A DNA stretch of 64,000 nucleotides from Saprospirales bacterium GYS_P2D (GTDB lineage Bacteria > Bacteroidota > Bacteroidia > Chitinophagales > Saprospiraceae), in the NCBI GenBank assembly GCA_009833045.1, contig WUUP01000001.1, positions 799,586-863,585 of the forward strand. The letters run 5' to 3'. A program made the position numbers and the translations under genes. Below the pieces are notes generated by a model that saw nothing but the letters and a program-made list of their open reading frames with translations, made no database searches and was not told the DNA's origin. Shown here piece after piece: positions 34,313 through 44,038 of this stretch (positions are counted from its first letter, which is position 1; the number at the start of each line of letters is the position of its first letter).

Positions 34313-36559
34313 ATGGCAGAAAAGAAAAAAAGATTCACCAGAAGAAAATTCCTGATAGGAAGTGGTGTCGTCGGCGCAGGACTCGTCATCGGAGTAGCTG
34401 GACTCAATCATCATGTCAATAAGAAAATAAAAAAATACAGCGGCCAAGGTCTCGGCGACGGTAGCTCTCTGAATGCCTGGATACGCATTGCTCCAGACAA
34501 CTCTGTGACGCTGGCCATCGCACGTGCAGAAATGGGACAGGGTGTCTATACCTCGCTGCCTATGCTCATCGCTGAGGAACTCGAAATCCCGATGGAGAGT
34601 ATCACCGTGGTACATCCACAGCCGGAGTCTCCCTATGCTAATACCTTCTTAGTCACACAGCAGGAACCAAATGCTTTTAAAGGATACTCTCTCATGGAGA
34701 AGGTCTACGCCTATCTGCCTGTAGTCGGTACTGGAGGCAGTACGACGATCCCCGATGGATTCAACAATATGCGCTATGCTGGAGCGACCGCTCGAGAAAT
34801 GCTCAAAGAAGCCGCTGCTCAAAAATGGGGAGTGTCCAGAGATCTAATCAAGGCCGAAGCTGGGCAGCTAATCTATCAAGACAAAAAACTCAGCTATGGC
34901 GAAATCGCCAGTGCAGCGGCTGATATCGATCTATCAGAGCTACCCACTCTAAAAAATCGCAAAGACTGGAAAGTAATCGGAACAAAAGCAAAGCGCCTCG
35001 ATGTCCCAGAGAAAGTAGTGGGTGAAGCAACTTTTGGTATCGATGTGAGGCCAGCAGGCATGCTCTATGCTGCCATGCTCCACCCCACAACCATAGGTGG
35101 TAAGATCACCAGCATCAAGAATAAAGAAGAAGTCGAAAACATGAACGGCGTCCAAAAAGTCGTCCTGACCGAATATGGAGCTGCTGTCATCGCTGATAAC
35201 ACTTGGAGAGCTAAGAATGGTACGCTCATGCTCGAAGTAGAAGAAGACAATGGTGGCAATGCTGATATCAGCTCGGAGGCTATATTCAGTTCGCTGGAGC
35301 GAATACTGGACGAAGCACCGATCGCCACTCCCGAAAATGAAGGAGATACCCAGTCGGTCTTAGCTCAGGGCGAGTCCATCAGCGCCACCTATCGAGCTCC
35401 CTATCTCGCCCATGCGACTATGGAGCCGCTCAACTGTACGGTCAAAATATCCGACGAAAGTGCAGAGGTATGGGCTGGACATCAGGCCCCATCAGTAGCT
35501 AAAGACATGGTCAGCCAAGAGTCAGGCATTAAAAAAGATAATGTCACCATCCATACGACTTATCTCGGAGGTGGATTTGGCCGTCGTGCAGAGCCAGATT
35601 TTATCCTCAAGGCCACTGCTGTAGCCAAAGAAATGCCAGGAGTAGCTATTCAGACCATATTCACTCGAGAAGAAGACATGCGAAATGATATGTATCGTCC
35701 AGCCGCCCTGAGCCGGTTTACTGCTAAGGTGAAAAGCGATGGTGATATCGAGGCCTGGGACAACATGATGGCCCTACAGTCTGTCTCCCATAGCTCGATG
35801 AATCGTATCATGCCTTCTATGGCCGTCAAGCCTAAGGATGACACCGCTACTGCAGAAGGAGCTGCGCATCTCCCGTATCACATGGCTAACCGTCGTGTTG
35901 CTTTTGGCAATTATGAGAGTCCTATCCAGGTAGGGTTTTGGCGGAGCGTAGGGAGCTCTCAGAATGCCTTTTTCACAGAGTCATTCATGGATGAGTGTGC
36001 GCATGCTGCAGGTCAAGATCCTTATGCTTTTCGCAAAGAAAAACTGAACAGCCATCCAAGATTTGCTGCTGTACTTGATCAAGTCGCTCAAATGTCAGGT
36101 TGGGGCGCTCAAGACGGCAAATACCGTGGTATTGCTCTACACAAATCATTTGGCTCTATCGTCGGCGAAGTATGCGAACTATCAAAGGTAGATGACACTA
36201 CATTCTCCATCGATAAATACTACTGTGCCATAGACTGTGGCACCTATGTCAATCCTGATACTATCGAGGCTCAGATGGAAGGAGGCATTGTGTTTGGCCT
36301 GTCAGCAGCGATTTACGGAGAGATCACGTGGCGAAATGGTCAGGTAGTACAGGGCAACTTCCCCGACTACGAGATGGTGCGTATGAATGTCTCCCCGATC
36401 ACTCAAGTACACATCATGGAGGTCGATGAATACCCAGGCGGAGTCGGTGAGCCAGGTACGCCACCAGCAGCTCCTGCATTAGCGAATGCTATCTATGCGG
36501 CTACGGGTCAGCGTATCCGAGAGCTACCATTGATCAAGTCAGGCATAGAATTCGTCTAA
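34313..36559 (+). CDS. Molybdopterin-binding catalytic subunit of a Tat-exported xanthine-dehydrogenase-family enzyme (IorB-type)
   Basis: 748-residue catalytic subunit. A Tat signal (TRRKFLIGSGVVGAGLV, twin Arg near residues 9-10) directs the folded cofactor-loaded enzyme to the periplasm. Cofactor-binding stretches include GQGVYTSLP, YLGGGFGRRAEPDF and the C-terminal GGVGEPGTPPAAPALANAI, whose Glu (GVGEP) is the general base of the family. It partners with the 2Fe-2S protein just upstream. The family oxidises N-heterocycles or aldehydes (isoquinoline 1-oxidoreductase type); the natural substrate cannot be read. No cytochrome c or FAD subunit is seen next to it. Confidence 0.93.
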   Translation: MAEKKKRFTRRKFLIGSGVVGAGLVIGVAGLNHHVNKKIKKYSGQGLGDGSSLNAWIRIAPDNSVTLAIARAEMGQGVYTSLPMLIAEELEIPMESITVVHPQPESPYANTFLVTQQEPNAFKGYSLMEKVYAYLPVVGTGGSTTIPDGFNNMRYAGATAREMLKEAAAQKWGVSRDLIKAEAGQLIYQDKKLSYGEIASAAADIDLSELPTLKNRKDWKVIGTKAKRLDVPEKVVGEATFGIDVRPAGMLYAAMLHPTTIGGKITSIKNKEEVENMNGVQKVVLTEYGAAVIADNTWRAKNGTLMLEVEEDNGGNADISSEAIFSSLERILDEAPIATPENEGDTQSVLAQGESISATYRAPYLAHATMEPLNCTVKISDESAEVWAGHQAPSVAKDMVSQESGIKKDNVTIHTTYLGGGFGRRAEPDFILKATAVAKEMPGVAIQTIFTREEDMRNDMYRPAALSRFTAKVKSDGDIEAWDNMMALQSVSHSSMNRIMPSMAVKPKDDTATAEGAAHLPYHMANRRVAFGNYESPIQVGFWRSVGSSQNAFFTESFMDECAHAAGQDPYAFRKEKLNSHPRFAAVLDQVAQMSGWGAQDGKYRGIALHKSFGSIVGEVCELSKVDDTTFSIDKYYCAIDCGTYVNPDTIEAQMEGGIVFGLSAAIYGEITWRNGQVVQGNFPDYEMVRMNVSPITQVHIMEVDEYPGGVGEPGTPPAAPALANAIYAATGQRIRELPLIKSGIEFV

Positions 36560-36848
36560 AGCGCCGGCATGTAGGGTTTTCATTATTTTATACTCTACTA
36601 CGGCCTCCAGTACGATTGAGATCTCCTTCTCGGTAAGTCTATAGAGGTGGTACGCCATTGGTCAATCTTGGTATCGATATTATTGATTTGTAATTTTCAT
36701 TGTAGTTAATAAGCCACCTACATCGATATAGTAGCCCGCCTACAGTCACCTGACAATAGGTCTACAAGGTGTAAAATAGGACATAACAGTATGATGATAT
36801 GCCCTCCCAAATCTATTAGATTCATATTGGAAATATAAACAGGCCCCA

Positions 36849-37235
36849 ATGGAATCAAAAATGGAAATAATGGTCATCGATGACCATGTACACTCAAATT
36901 TGTATAACAAACGAATCATCTCGAAAGCTTTTCCAGATGCCGCTGTACGTACGTATAGCCGTGCATACAATGCGCTGGACGATCTCAATGATGGCTATCG
37001 CCCTCAGATCATATTTTGTGATACTAAGATGCCATTCATGTCGGGATGGGAGTTCATCCATGTATATGACGAGCTCTACAATGACTGCATCGATAAGGCG
37101 CTAATCATTATGCTATCAGAAAAATTTGATAAACACGATCAAGAGAAAGCACTGACAACACCGTGTATCTATGATCTTTGGAAAAAGCCTCTGACTCAGG
37201 AGAAGCTTCACCATCTGTATGCATTGAGAGCTTAA
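36849..37235 (+). CDS. Stand-alone response-regulator receiver domain (CheY-like)
   Basis: 128-residue REC domain with no output domain. Acidic pair near residues 10-11 (VIDDH), phosphoacceptor Asp in FCDTKMPFMSGWEF, and the conserved Lys in LWKKPLT. It follows the dehydrogenase pair by 289 nt of featureless DNA and is not next to a kinase, so its signalling partner is elsewhere. In Bacteroidota such lone receivers often act in phosphorelays. It converges with the penicillin-acylase gene, stops 7 nt apart. Confidence 0.88.
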   Translation: MESKMEIMVIDDHVHSNLYNKRIISKAFPDAAVRTYSRAYNALDDLNDGYRPQIIFCDTKMPFMSGWEFIHVYDELYNDCIDKALIIMLSEKFDKHDQEKALTTPCIYDLWKKPLTQEKLHHLYALRA

Positions 37236-37242
37236 GCGACTA

Positions 37243-39369
37243 TCATGGATTGAGTTTTTCTTTCTTCTTGACATGCTTTAGCACGTCAGATCGATAGAAA
37301 TAGCAATCTCGCATCTGCTTCTGTGAGAATAGCTCTAACTGATCACCATAGTGTTTAGATCCTGGCTGTGTACTATTACCATAACTCATGAGTACTTTGG
37401 CCTTGACCCGATCACCAAACTCGATAATACCCTGCCAGCTATCTCCACCGGAGATATACTGTATACCATCTTCACTTTGACCTTCTGACCATGCCACTCT
37501 GAATATACCGACAGATCCATCAGATCCATTGCCAGGTAAGTCCTTGTCATTGTATTTGATACGATAGACCTTGCCCCATGGGATATCAAGAGGTATATTT
37601 TTAGATTTGAAATCCTGTACTACACCTGACAGCGCTTGTACAGCTGCCTCAGGATCTGCCAATCCATCAGGGGTTTCCATTGCTTTGCTTAATTGCCACT
37701 TATCTTCATAATTACTCGAGCGCCAAGGACTGATAGTATGCGCCCAAGCATAAAATAGTGCCATCCCCTGACTCTCTGCATCTGCCTGCCGATCCCAAAC
37801 CATCAAGACGGCTTTTGCCTCTTGAGCATCCTCATCACCATACTCATCGATAGCTGCATAGAGATCATCAAGGAGGCGATCTGCCATTTCTATCCGAGTA
37901 GAGAGCTTATACTCGACTAACTCGTCAAAGCTGATACTATCATCCTCCATGAGCATCCGTACTGCTCGCTGCGGTCTGAATCCCATACGAACAGGAGACA
38001 TATAGGCAGGAAAACTGTCAGGATGTAGCTCCATAGGGAATGTAGAGGTCCATGGTGGATCATTCGCATTTTGGAGCCATCCACTCGCTGGATTTTCGAC
38101 TTTTGGCAGCTCATCATAGCTATGTACATCGTCCCAGAGATTCTCAGAGCTACTACCATCGACTACACCACTCCAGTAGCTCCAGTCACCAGTAGCACGC
38201 TCTGGAACCTGACCATTAAACATGTAGAAAATATTTCCCTCCTGATCCGCATACATGATATTGAAAAAAGGTATCTGTACTCGACGTAGTGACGCTTTGA
38301 ATGAAGCCAGATTTTCACTCGTGCCCATATTCCACCATTGCACGATACCATATGGTCGATCGTAGCCAGGCATTTTGATCGTGAGTGCTTTATCACCGTT
38401 GACCTTTAGGACATGCCCGTGATCTCGAGACTCGTAGAATGGCTGCTCGATCACTCTCGTACTATCTGCACTGAGTTTCACCTTGAGTGTAGCTGTCCGG
38501 GCTATGAGATCTCTCCACTCGCCATCTACTTCATATTGACCATCCTTGATCGTGATCTCATATCTATCTGCATTGTCGATGGTATTATTAGTATGAGACC
38601 ATCCCAGCTGCTCATTGAATGCGATACCCAGCGTAGGGAGTCCGACTAAAGTCGCTCCATAGATATTGAGCTCGGGCGTATTAAAATGACCTTCATAAAA
38701 CAACCATTCATCATACCATGGCAAGTGTGGATTCATGACCAACATGGCATTACCACTGGCCGATTTTTCGGGTCCGATGGCGTAGGTATTAGAGCCTTTT
38801 TGATCCCAGCGACTTGCTGCCTGCAGGTCTCCACCTCCGACAAATCTGGAGTAGAGTACAAAAAGTGCATGCTGAAGTACGTCTTGATTTGATATAGGCA
38901 ATACGACTTTGTTTTGGTCACTGATCGTCTTCGGATTTTGGATGACATATTCGTTCATCCCTTTGACAAATGCATCTATATATCCTTTAAATTCTGGACT
39001 CTGCATATTGTACCAGCGCTTAGCCGTCTTGGGGAAGTTGAGCGCATGGACCATCATATCGTTTTCGAGATACTGCTCCCCCCAGTATTCTGCAGCTTGA
39101 CCTCGAGACTTAGCATATAGCTTGAGGATCGTATTAGCATGACTATGCATCTGCGCATAGCCAAAGCTGTAAAATAAAGCCTCATTGTCAGTCGCATAGA
39201 TGTGAGGCACTCCCCACTCATCCCAGAGTATCTCTGTTTGATCTATGTTTTCTGTGATGGCTTTTTGGACTGTCCGGCTCCTCGATGATCTGGCCGAGTC
39301 AGTGGATTTTTGACTACATGAAGAATAAATGAAGCATGCGATCAGCAAGAATAGATGGCTGTTTCTCAT
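37243..39369 (-). CDS. Penicillin-acylase-family lipoprotein (Ntn hydrolase)
   Basis: 708-residue self-processing amidohydrolase. A lipoprotein signal ends in IYSSC (C18), so the protein is probably membrane-tethered. The alpha-chain part includes WDEWGVPHIYA; processing would expose Ser193 in KGSNTYAIGPEKSASGN, the beta-chain N-terminus, with LVMNPHLPW following as in other members. Family enzymes cleave acyl-amide bonds, including acyl-homoserine lactones and beta-lactam side chains; the actual substrate is unknown. It is divergent from a sugar isomerase gene 57 nt away and converges with the REC gene. Confidence 0.92.
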   Translation of the reverse strand: MRNSHLFLLIACFIYSSCSQKSTDSARSSRSRTVQKAITENIDQTEILWDEWGVPHIYATDNEALFYSFGYAQMHSHANTILKLYAKSRGQAAEYWGEQYLENDMMVHALNFPKTAKRWYNMQSPEFKGYIDAFVKGMNEYVIQNPKTISDQNKVVLPISNQDVLQHALFVLYSRFVGGGDLQAASRWDQKGSNTYAIGPEKSASGNAMLVMNPHLPWYDEWLFYEGHFNTPELNIYGATLVGLPTLGIAFNEQLGWSHTNNTIDNADRYEITIKDGQYEVDGEWRDLIARTATLKVKLSADSTRVIEQPFYESRDHGHVLKVNGDKALTIKMPGYDRPYGIVQWWNMGTSENLASFKASLRRVQIPFFNIMYADQEGNIFYMFNGQVPERATGDWSYWSGVVDGSSSENLWDDVHSYDELPKVENPASGWLQNANDPPWTSTFPMELHPDSFPAYMSPVRMGFRPQRAVRMLMEDDSISFDELVEYKLSTRIEMADRLLDDLYAAIDEYGDEDAQEAKAVLMVWDRQADAESQGMALFYAWAHTISPWRSSNYEDKWQLSKAMETPDGLADPEAAVQALSGVVQDFKSKNIPLDIPWGKVYRIKYNDKDLPGNGSDGSVGIFRVAWSEGQSEDGIQYISGGDSWQGIIEFGDRVKAKVLMSYGNSTQPGSKHYGDQLELFSQKQMRDCYFYRSDVLKHVKKKEKLNP

Positions 39370-39425
39370 AGTAAAACGATTGATCTGATTTAAATTTAGG
39401 ACATCAGTAAAATTAACAATGTTAT

Positions 39426-40481
39426 ATGAAGACGATCAAAGGACCTGCAATATTCTTAGCACAGTTCATGGGAGACGAAGCCCCGTACAACTCTCTGGAC
39501 TCCATCTGTGGATGGGTAGCCTCGCTGGGATATAAAGGTGTACAGATACCCGCTTGGGATAGTAGATGTATAGATTTAGAAAAAGCGGCCACCAGCAAAA
39601 CTTACTGTGATGAACTAAAAGGGACTGTCGAAAAACACGGCCTCGAGATCACTGAGCTCGCCTCACACCTCCAAGGTCAGCTCGTAGCGGTCCATCCTGC
39701 ATATGATATCATGTTTGATGCATTCGCTCCAGATGAGGTCAAGGGTAATCCTGCTGCTCGTACGGAGTGGGCCATACAGCAAGTAAAGTGGGTAGCCATG
39801 GCTAGTAGAAATCTGGGACTCGATGCGGCCGCTACCTTCTCTGGAGCGCTACTCTGGCATACAGTGTATCCATGGCCGCAGCGTCCAGCAGGACTCGTAG
39901 AGACGGGATTCACCGAGCTCGCTAAGCGATGGGTGCCGATCTTAGACGTATTCGAAGAGCATGGAGTCGACTGCTGCTATGAGATACATCCGGGAGAGGA
40001 TCTCCATGACGGCCATAGCTATGAGACATTCCTCCAGCACACTGATAATCATAGTCGTGCCTGCCTCCTCTATGACTCGAGCCATTATGTCCTACAGCAC
40101 CTGGACTATCTACAGTTTATCGATTTCTATCATGAGCGTATCAAGATGTTTCACGTGAAGGATGCAGAACTCAACCCTACTGGCAAGTCAGGCGTCTACG
40201 GAGGCTATCAAGACTGGATCAATAGAGCTGGACGATTTAGATCACTCGGAGATGGACAGACGGACTTCGCAGGTATCTTCTCTAAGCTATCTCAGTACGG
40301 CTACGACGGATGGGCGGTACTCGAGTGGGAGTGCTGTATCAAGTCACCAGAGCAAGGTGCCGCTGAGGGAGCTCCATTCATCCAAGATCACATCATCAAT
40401 GTTACAGAAAAAGCATTTGATGATTTTGCGGGAGCTGCGCCAAGTGAAGAGATTAATCGGAAGATTTTAGGATTAGGATAA
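39426..40481 (+). CDS. Sugar phosphate isomerase/epimerase (AP-endonuclease-2-like TIM barrel)
   Basis: 351-residue TIM barrel of the xylose-isomerase-like group. Metal-binding residues appear in YEIHPGEDLHDG (Glu and His), YDSSHYVLQHLD, MFHVKDAE and WAVLEWECC. These enzymes isomerise or epimerise sugars and keto-sugars and are often paired with Gfo/Idh/MocA dehydrogenases such as the one at 32559. Here they are not adjacent. An intrinsic terminator follows (40517). No signal peptide, so cytoplasmic. Confidence 0.9.
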   Translation: MKTIKGPAIFLAQFMGDEAPYNSLDSICGWVASLGYKGVQIPAWDSRCIDLEKAATSKTYCDELKGTVEKHGLEITELASHLQGQLVAVHPAYDIMFDAFAPDEVKGNPAARTEWAIQQVKWVAMASRNLGLDAAATFSGALLWHTVYPWPQRPAGLVETGFTELAKRWVPILDVFEEHGVDCCYEIHPGEDLHDGHSYETFLQHTDNHSRACLLYDSSHYVLQHLDYLQFIDFYHERIKMFHVKDAELNPTGKSGVYGGYQDWINRAGRFRSLGDGQTDFAGIFSKLSQYGYDGWAVLEWECCIKSPEQGAAEGAPFIQDHIINVTEKAFDDFAGAAPSEEINRKILGLG

Positions 40482-40516
40482 TTTATATAAGAATTAAGAT
40501 TTGATTTGAACTAAGT

Positions 40517-40548
40517 CGGTGTCTATACTCTATAGGCATCGATTTTTT
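40517..40548 (+). terminator. Intrinsic terminator of the isomerase gene
   Basis: CGGTGTCTATA (40517-40527) pairs with TATAGGCATCG (40531-40541) with two G-U wobbles and a 3-nt loop, then ATTTTTTA. About 35 nt after the isomerase stop. Confidence 0.75.
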
Positions 40549-40586
40549 ATTGTGATATGGACAACTTCCCAAGTCTGTCATTGTCT

Positions 40587-40594
40587 TACTTTTG
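40587..40594 (+). promoter_or_regulatory. Bacteroidota-type -7 box for the TonB receptor gene
   Basis: TACTTTTG matches the TAnnTTTG -7 consensus. Transcription would start near 40601, about 40 nt before the ATG at 40641. No clear -33 TTTG at the usual distance. The box lies inside the longer open frame, which supports the shorter start. Confidence 0.45.
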
Positions 40595-40640
40595 TCAGTC
40601 AATTTTACATGGGACTATTTGCCCTAAATCATACATTGAT

Positions 40641-43520
40641 ATGAAAAGACTACTACTATCTACCCTACTTGTGCTCACCTGCATGTTGAGCTATAGTCAA
40701 CAAAATATATCTGGGATCGTCTATGGTATCACCACAGAGATCACTTCAGAGGAGGTCACGACTCGGCCTGCCCCATTGGCTGGAGCCATCATATCAACTA
40801 TAGATGAGGTCTATCAGACAAGCTCTGATGTCACAGGAGCATTCTCAATAGAGATACCAGATAGCTATCGAGAGCTAATCATCTCTCATCCCAGCTACAT
40901 CACCGCTACCGAAAAAATCAAGAAGAACAAGTCGCTCAAAATACAATTACGACCTACCACAGATATCAGCGCAGAAGAGCTTGGTATAGCGGGTAGTATG
41001 CCTTCTACTCTCGACGAAGCATTCTTATCAGAGATCACTATCCGTGCTCAGCGAGACCAGAGTAGCTCTATCAGCACACTCAGGAGCCCGTCAAATCTTT
41101 CGCTGGATGGTACAGCAGATCTACTGACGGCAGTACCAGGTATATTTTCTGATGCCTCTACGGGCGAAGTATTCTCAAGAGTATACAGTCGTGGGATATC
41201 GCTCAGCGCAGAGGATGATATCGGATGGTACTACAATGCGCTCCAAGAAGATGGACTTCCACTATCTGCAGTACAGTACAATTACTTCTCTCCGGATCTA
41301 TTCATGCGTCCCGATGTCAGCTATCGCCAGACTGAAGTGATCAAAGGAGGACGCTCAGGTATCATCGCTCAGAATAGCCCAGGGACACTGGTCAACTTCA
41401 TCTCACAGAGACCATCCGATAGCTACCGTAGCCGAGACATCATCACAGGTGGCATCCATCAAAACGGGCAGCTCTATGGTCGAATCGAAGGCTATAACGG
41501 CGGGCCAATAGGATCCTCTGACTGGAGCTATGACATGAGCTATCTATACCGCTATGATCGTGGTGATAGAGATATCCCATATGCCCTCAACAAAGGTGGT
41601 CAGTTTAAGCTGGGACTCTTTAAAGATTTTAAAAATGGAGTAATAAGTGCTCGATTCAAATATCTCAAAGATCAGACAAATCGATACACTGGTGTGGCTG
41701 CGACTGACTGGACCGATCCACAGCCTGCATTTGATCATGACTTCAGATCGACAGCACTTTTTCCACCAGCGATGGAGGGAGCGATGATCCCAGATGGTCG
41801 AGCAGGTACCAATAGCTATGAGTATGATCCAGCTAATGGTATACAGAGTAAAGAGATCGCAGGTCAAATAAATGCAGACTTCTCTTGGGATGGATGGCGC
41901 CTGACTAATAAACTAAAATACAGCGCTAAGTCTCTTGACTGGCAGACCGTGATCGGTGGACAGCCACTTGGTCTCGAAAATTTCTTGAGCTACTTCGTCA
42001 GTGGTGATGCCTTCCCAGTGGGGGCTGTCGACTTTACCGATGTGAGCACTGGCCAGTCGTTGGCATTGGTTAATAACGCTGGCATACTAAATGCCTTCGC
42101 AGGATTGCCCCCGACATTTGAGTATCTATCAGGCTCTCTACCTAATGATGCGATCATGGGCACTGGAGCGTGGAAAAAAGATGATCAAATCAACGAAATC
42201 ATGAATGACCTCCGACTCACTAAAGAGATAGATGGACACAGTCTGACAGGAGGATTGTTTTTTGCTCGTAGCTCAGTAGATATATTCACTAATGCCAGTT
42301 TCATCTACAGTACCTATGAAGCACAGCCTCGCCTACTCGAGGTATCACTCTCTTCGCCAGATGCTCCTACCCGAGCGCTCAGTGATGCATTTGGACTGAG
42401 CAACTATGGAGGTCTACTCTATGAGCAGGCAGACTTCAGCGTCTCTCAGATTGGTACTTATTTTAATTGGGATGGACAGCTCTCAGAGTCACTCAGAGCA
42501 GACATCGGCATGCGCTATGAGAATATACGACATGATGGCACTAAGGCGAATTTCGCTCCGTCGACCTCCTCAGAGACTGGTGGCGTAGATAGCGATCCCC
42601 TCACTGGATATGACAATGGTCTACTCGCTACCACCAACGAAGATCAGATCGACTATACTTACGAGAATATCAACTTCAGCCTTGGACTCCTATATAATCT
42701 GAGCGCACAAACTAATATATATGCTCGCTACTCTGCGACAGACAAAGCCCCAGAACTCAACTACTATATCAATAACTTCTCTAATGTACCGGTCAATCAG
42801 AAAGCTGCTACGCAGCAGATCGATCAGCTGGAGATAGGGCTGATCGGCCAATATGAAAATCAAAGCATTCAGGCGACGATATTTCATAGTCGCCTGAGTG
42901 ATGTGCCTTATAGCAATTTTGAGTTTGATGAAGATAGTAATATGATATTCTACACACCGACACAGCTCAATGCGACCCGCACTATCGGACTCGAACTATC
43001 TTATCTCTATCAGCTCAGCACTGACTGGAGCATCAGCACAGCGATGACGATCCAAGATGCCCAGCTGGAAGAATTCTCTGTATACAATGCTAATGAGAGC
43101 ATTGATCCAGCAGATGATTTCACCACCTCATTTGATGATAATACTCTCCCTCATCAACCTAATCTTATGGGGAATATCTCTCTGCACTATGATGCTGATA
43201 AGATAGGCGGGACACTAAGACTCAACTATATGGGCAGCAGATATGGCAATTTTGAAAATTCATTTGAGCTGCCTGCCTACAGCACTGTAGATATGAGCCT
43301 TCGATACCAGCTTAGCAAAACATGGGATCTCGGTCTAAGAGCTACTAATCTATTCAATTCTGTCGGGCTTAATAATTTCTTTGGCCCCAATGAATTTGGT
43401 AGTAGCTCCAATGCTGCGACCGCCGATTATATCAATGCAAATCCTGCGGCCAGCTTTGTGGTGTTCCCGATATCTGGACGGTCAGTATATCTATCAGTGG
43501 GCTATACTTTTGGTGGGTAG
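40641..43520 (+). CDS. TonB-dependent outer-membrane receptor
   Basis: 959 residues from ATG 40641 (the frame opens at 40557, but the signal peptide MKRLLLSTLLVLTCMLSYSQ starts here and a promoter box lies between). Order: carboxypeptidase-regulatory-like domain (about residues 25-110, GAIISTIDEVYQTSSDVTGA), plug with LTAVPGIFSDASTGEVFSR, YRQTEVIKGGRSGIIAQNS and PGTLVNFISQRPSD, then a 22-strand-type barrel with many aromatic ends. The plug style is that of siderophore-like receptors (VxxVEVxKG pattern) rather than SusC. Ligand unknown. No SusD, ABC or FecI/FecR gene is next to it. Confidence 0.92.
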   Translation: MKRLLLSTLLVLTCMLSYSQQNISGIVYGITTEITSEEVTTRPAPLAGAIISTIDEVYQTSSDVTGAFSIEIPDSYRELIISHPSYITATEKIKKNKSLKIQLRPTTDISAEELGIAGSMPSTLDEAFLSEITIRAQRDQSSSISTLRSPSNLSLDGTADLLTAVPGIFSDASTGEVFSRVYSRGISLSAEDDIGWYYNALQEDGLPLSAVQYNYFSPDLFMRPDVSYRQTEVIKGGRSGIIAQNSPGTLVNFISQRPSDSYRSRDIITGGIHQNGQLYGRIEGYNGGPIGSSDWSYDMSYLYRYDRGDRDIPYALNKGGQFKLGLFKDFKNGVISARFKYLKDQTNRYTGVAATDWTDPQPAFDHDFRSTALFPPAMEGAMIPDGRAGTNSYEYDPANGIQSKEIAGQINADFSWDGWRLTNKLKYSAKSLDWQTVIGGQPLGLENFLSYFVSGDAFPVGAVDFTDVSTGQSLALVNNAGILNAFAGLPPTFEYLSGSLPNDAIMGTGAWKKDDQINEIMNDLRLTKEIDGHSLTGGLFFARSSVDIFTNASFIYSTYEAQPRLLEVSLSSPDAPTRALSDAFGLSNYGGLLYEQADFSVSQIGTYFNWDGQLSESLRADIGMRYENIRHDGTKANFAPSTSSETGGVDSDPLTGYDNGLLATTNEDQIDYTYENINFSLGLLYNLSAQTNIYARYSATDKAPELNYYINNFSNVPVNQKAATQQIDQLEIGLIGQYENQSIQATIFHSRLSDVPYSNFEFDEDSNMIFYTPTQLNATRTIGLELSYLYQLSTDWSISTAMTIQDAQLEEFSVYNANESIDPADDFTTSFDDNTLPHQPNLMGNISLHYDADKIGGTLRLNYMGSRYGNFENSFELPAYSTVDMSLRYQLSKTWDLGLRATNLFNSVGLNNFFGPNEFGSSSNAATADYINANPAASFVVFPISGRSVYLSVGYTFGG

Positions 43521-43554
43521 CTGACCACTACTTCACTGATGAAAATCAACAAAC

Positions 43555-43689
43555 ATGAATACCATTAGCTTAGAAGAATTGAAGGATAAAGCACTTGGTA
43601 AAGTGGGTACGCCTAAGAGAGATGAGTATGAATTTGAACTAAAAGTTGAACTACTTTCTGAACAGATAAAAGACTATGATAGAGAATAA
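43555..43689 (+). pseudogene. Truncated HigA-type antitoxin (N-terminal remnant)
   Basis: 44-codon frame from ATG 43555 to TAA 43687-43689. It begins MNTISLEELKDKALGKVG and continues with TPKRDEYEFELKVELLSEQI. This is the N-terminal arm typical of HTH antitoxins of HigBA systems (…GKVGTPKRDxFEyEL…I). The helix-turn-helix part that should follow is absent: the frame ends DYDRE-stop, where the DoxX gene starts (overlap 14 nt). No HigB toxin was found. It is either a relic or a new short peptide used as a leader for DoxX. The identification rests on remembered family wording, not a search. Confidence 0.55.
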
Positions 43690-44038
43690 AACAAGATTCA
43701 CCTTCTTCATCTCCACGGTACTGCTATCGGCACTAATGCTGATGTCCGCAGGTATGTATGTTTTTAATCATGAGATGGTGCGAGAGACATTTATCAATCT
43801 GGGCTACCCTACTTACATTATTTATCCATTGGCTATAGCCAAAATATTAGGCCTGATAGCCATCTGGGCGAATAAGTCAAGATCGCTCAAGGAATGGGCT
43901 TATGCTGGTTTCTTTTTCGATTTTGTCTTGGCCTTCGCTGCTCACATAGCCATCGGAGATGGGGAGTTCGCTCCAGCACTTGTCGCTATTATTTTGTTGT
44001 TTATCTCCTACTTCACAGGACGACAGGCACAGGCTTAG
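43676..44038 (+). CDS. DoxX-family membrane protein
   Basis: 120 residues with four hydrophobic helices (FFISTVLLSALMLMSAGMYV, YPLAIAKILGLIAIWA, WAYAGFFFDFVLAFAAHIA, ALVAIILLFISYF), the pattern of short DoxX-like proteins. Role in the inner membrane is unknown; relatives are linked to quinone or thiosulfate metabolism. The ATG lies inside the truncated antitoxin frame, suggesting the junction is recent. The stop overlaps by 4 nt the stop of the convergent tail-collar-like gene. Confidence 0.82.
   Translation: MIENKTRFTFFISTVLLSALMLMSAGMYVFNHEMVRETFINLGYPTYIIYPLAIAKILGLIAIWANKSRSLKEWAYAGFFFDFVLAFAAHIAIGDGEFAPALVAIILLFISYFTGRQAQA

Noticed and set aside
36560-36848. Possible riboswitch or small RNA in the 289-nt gap before the receiver-domain gene
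   Set aside because: No stable conserved-looking stem set or terminator found; left unannotated.
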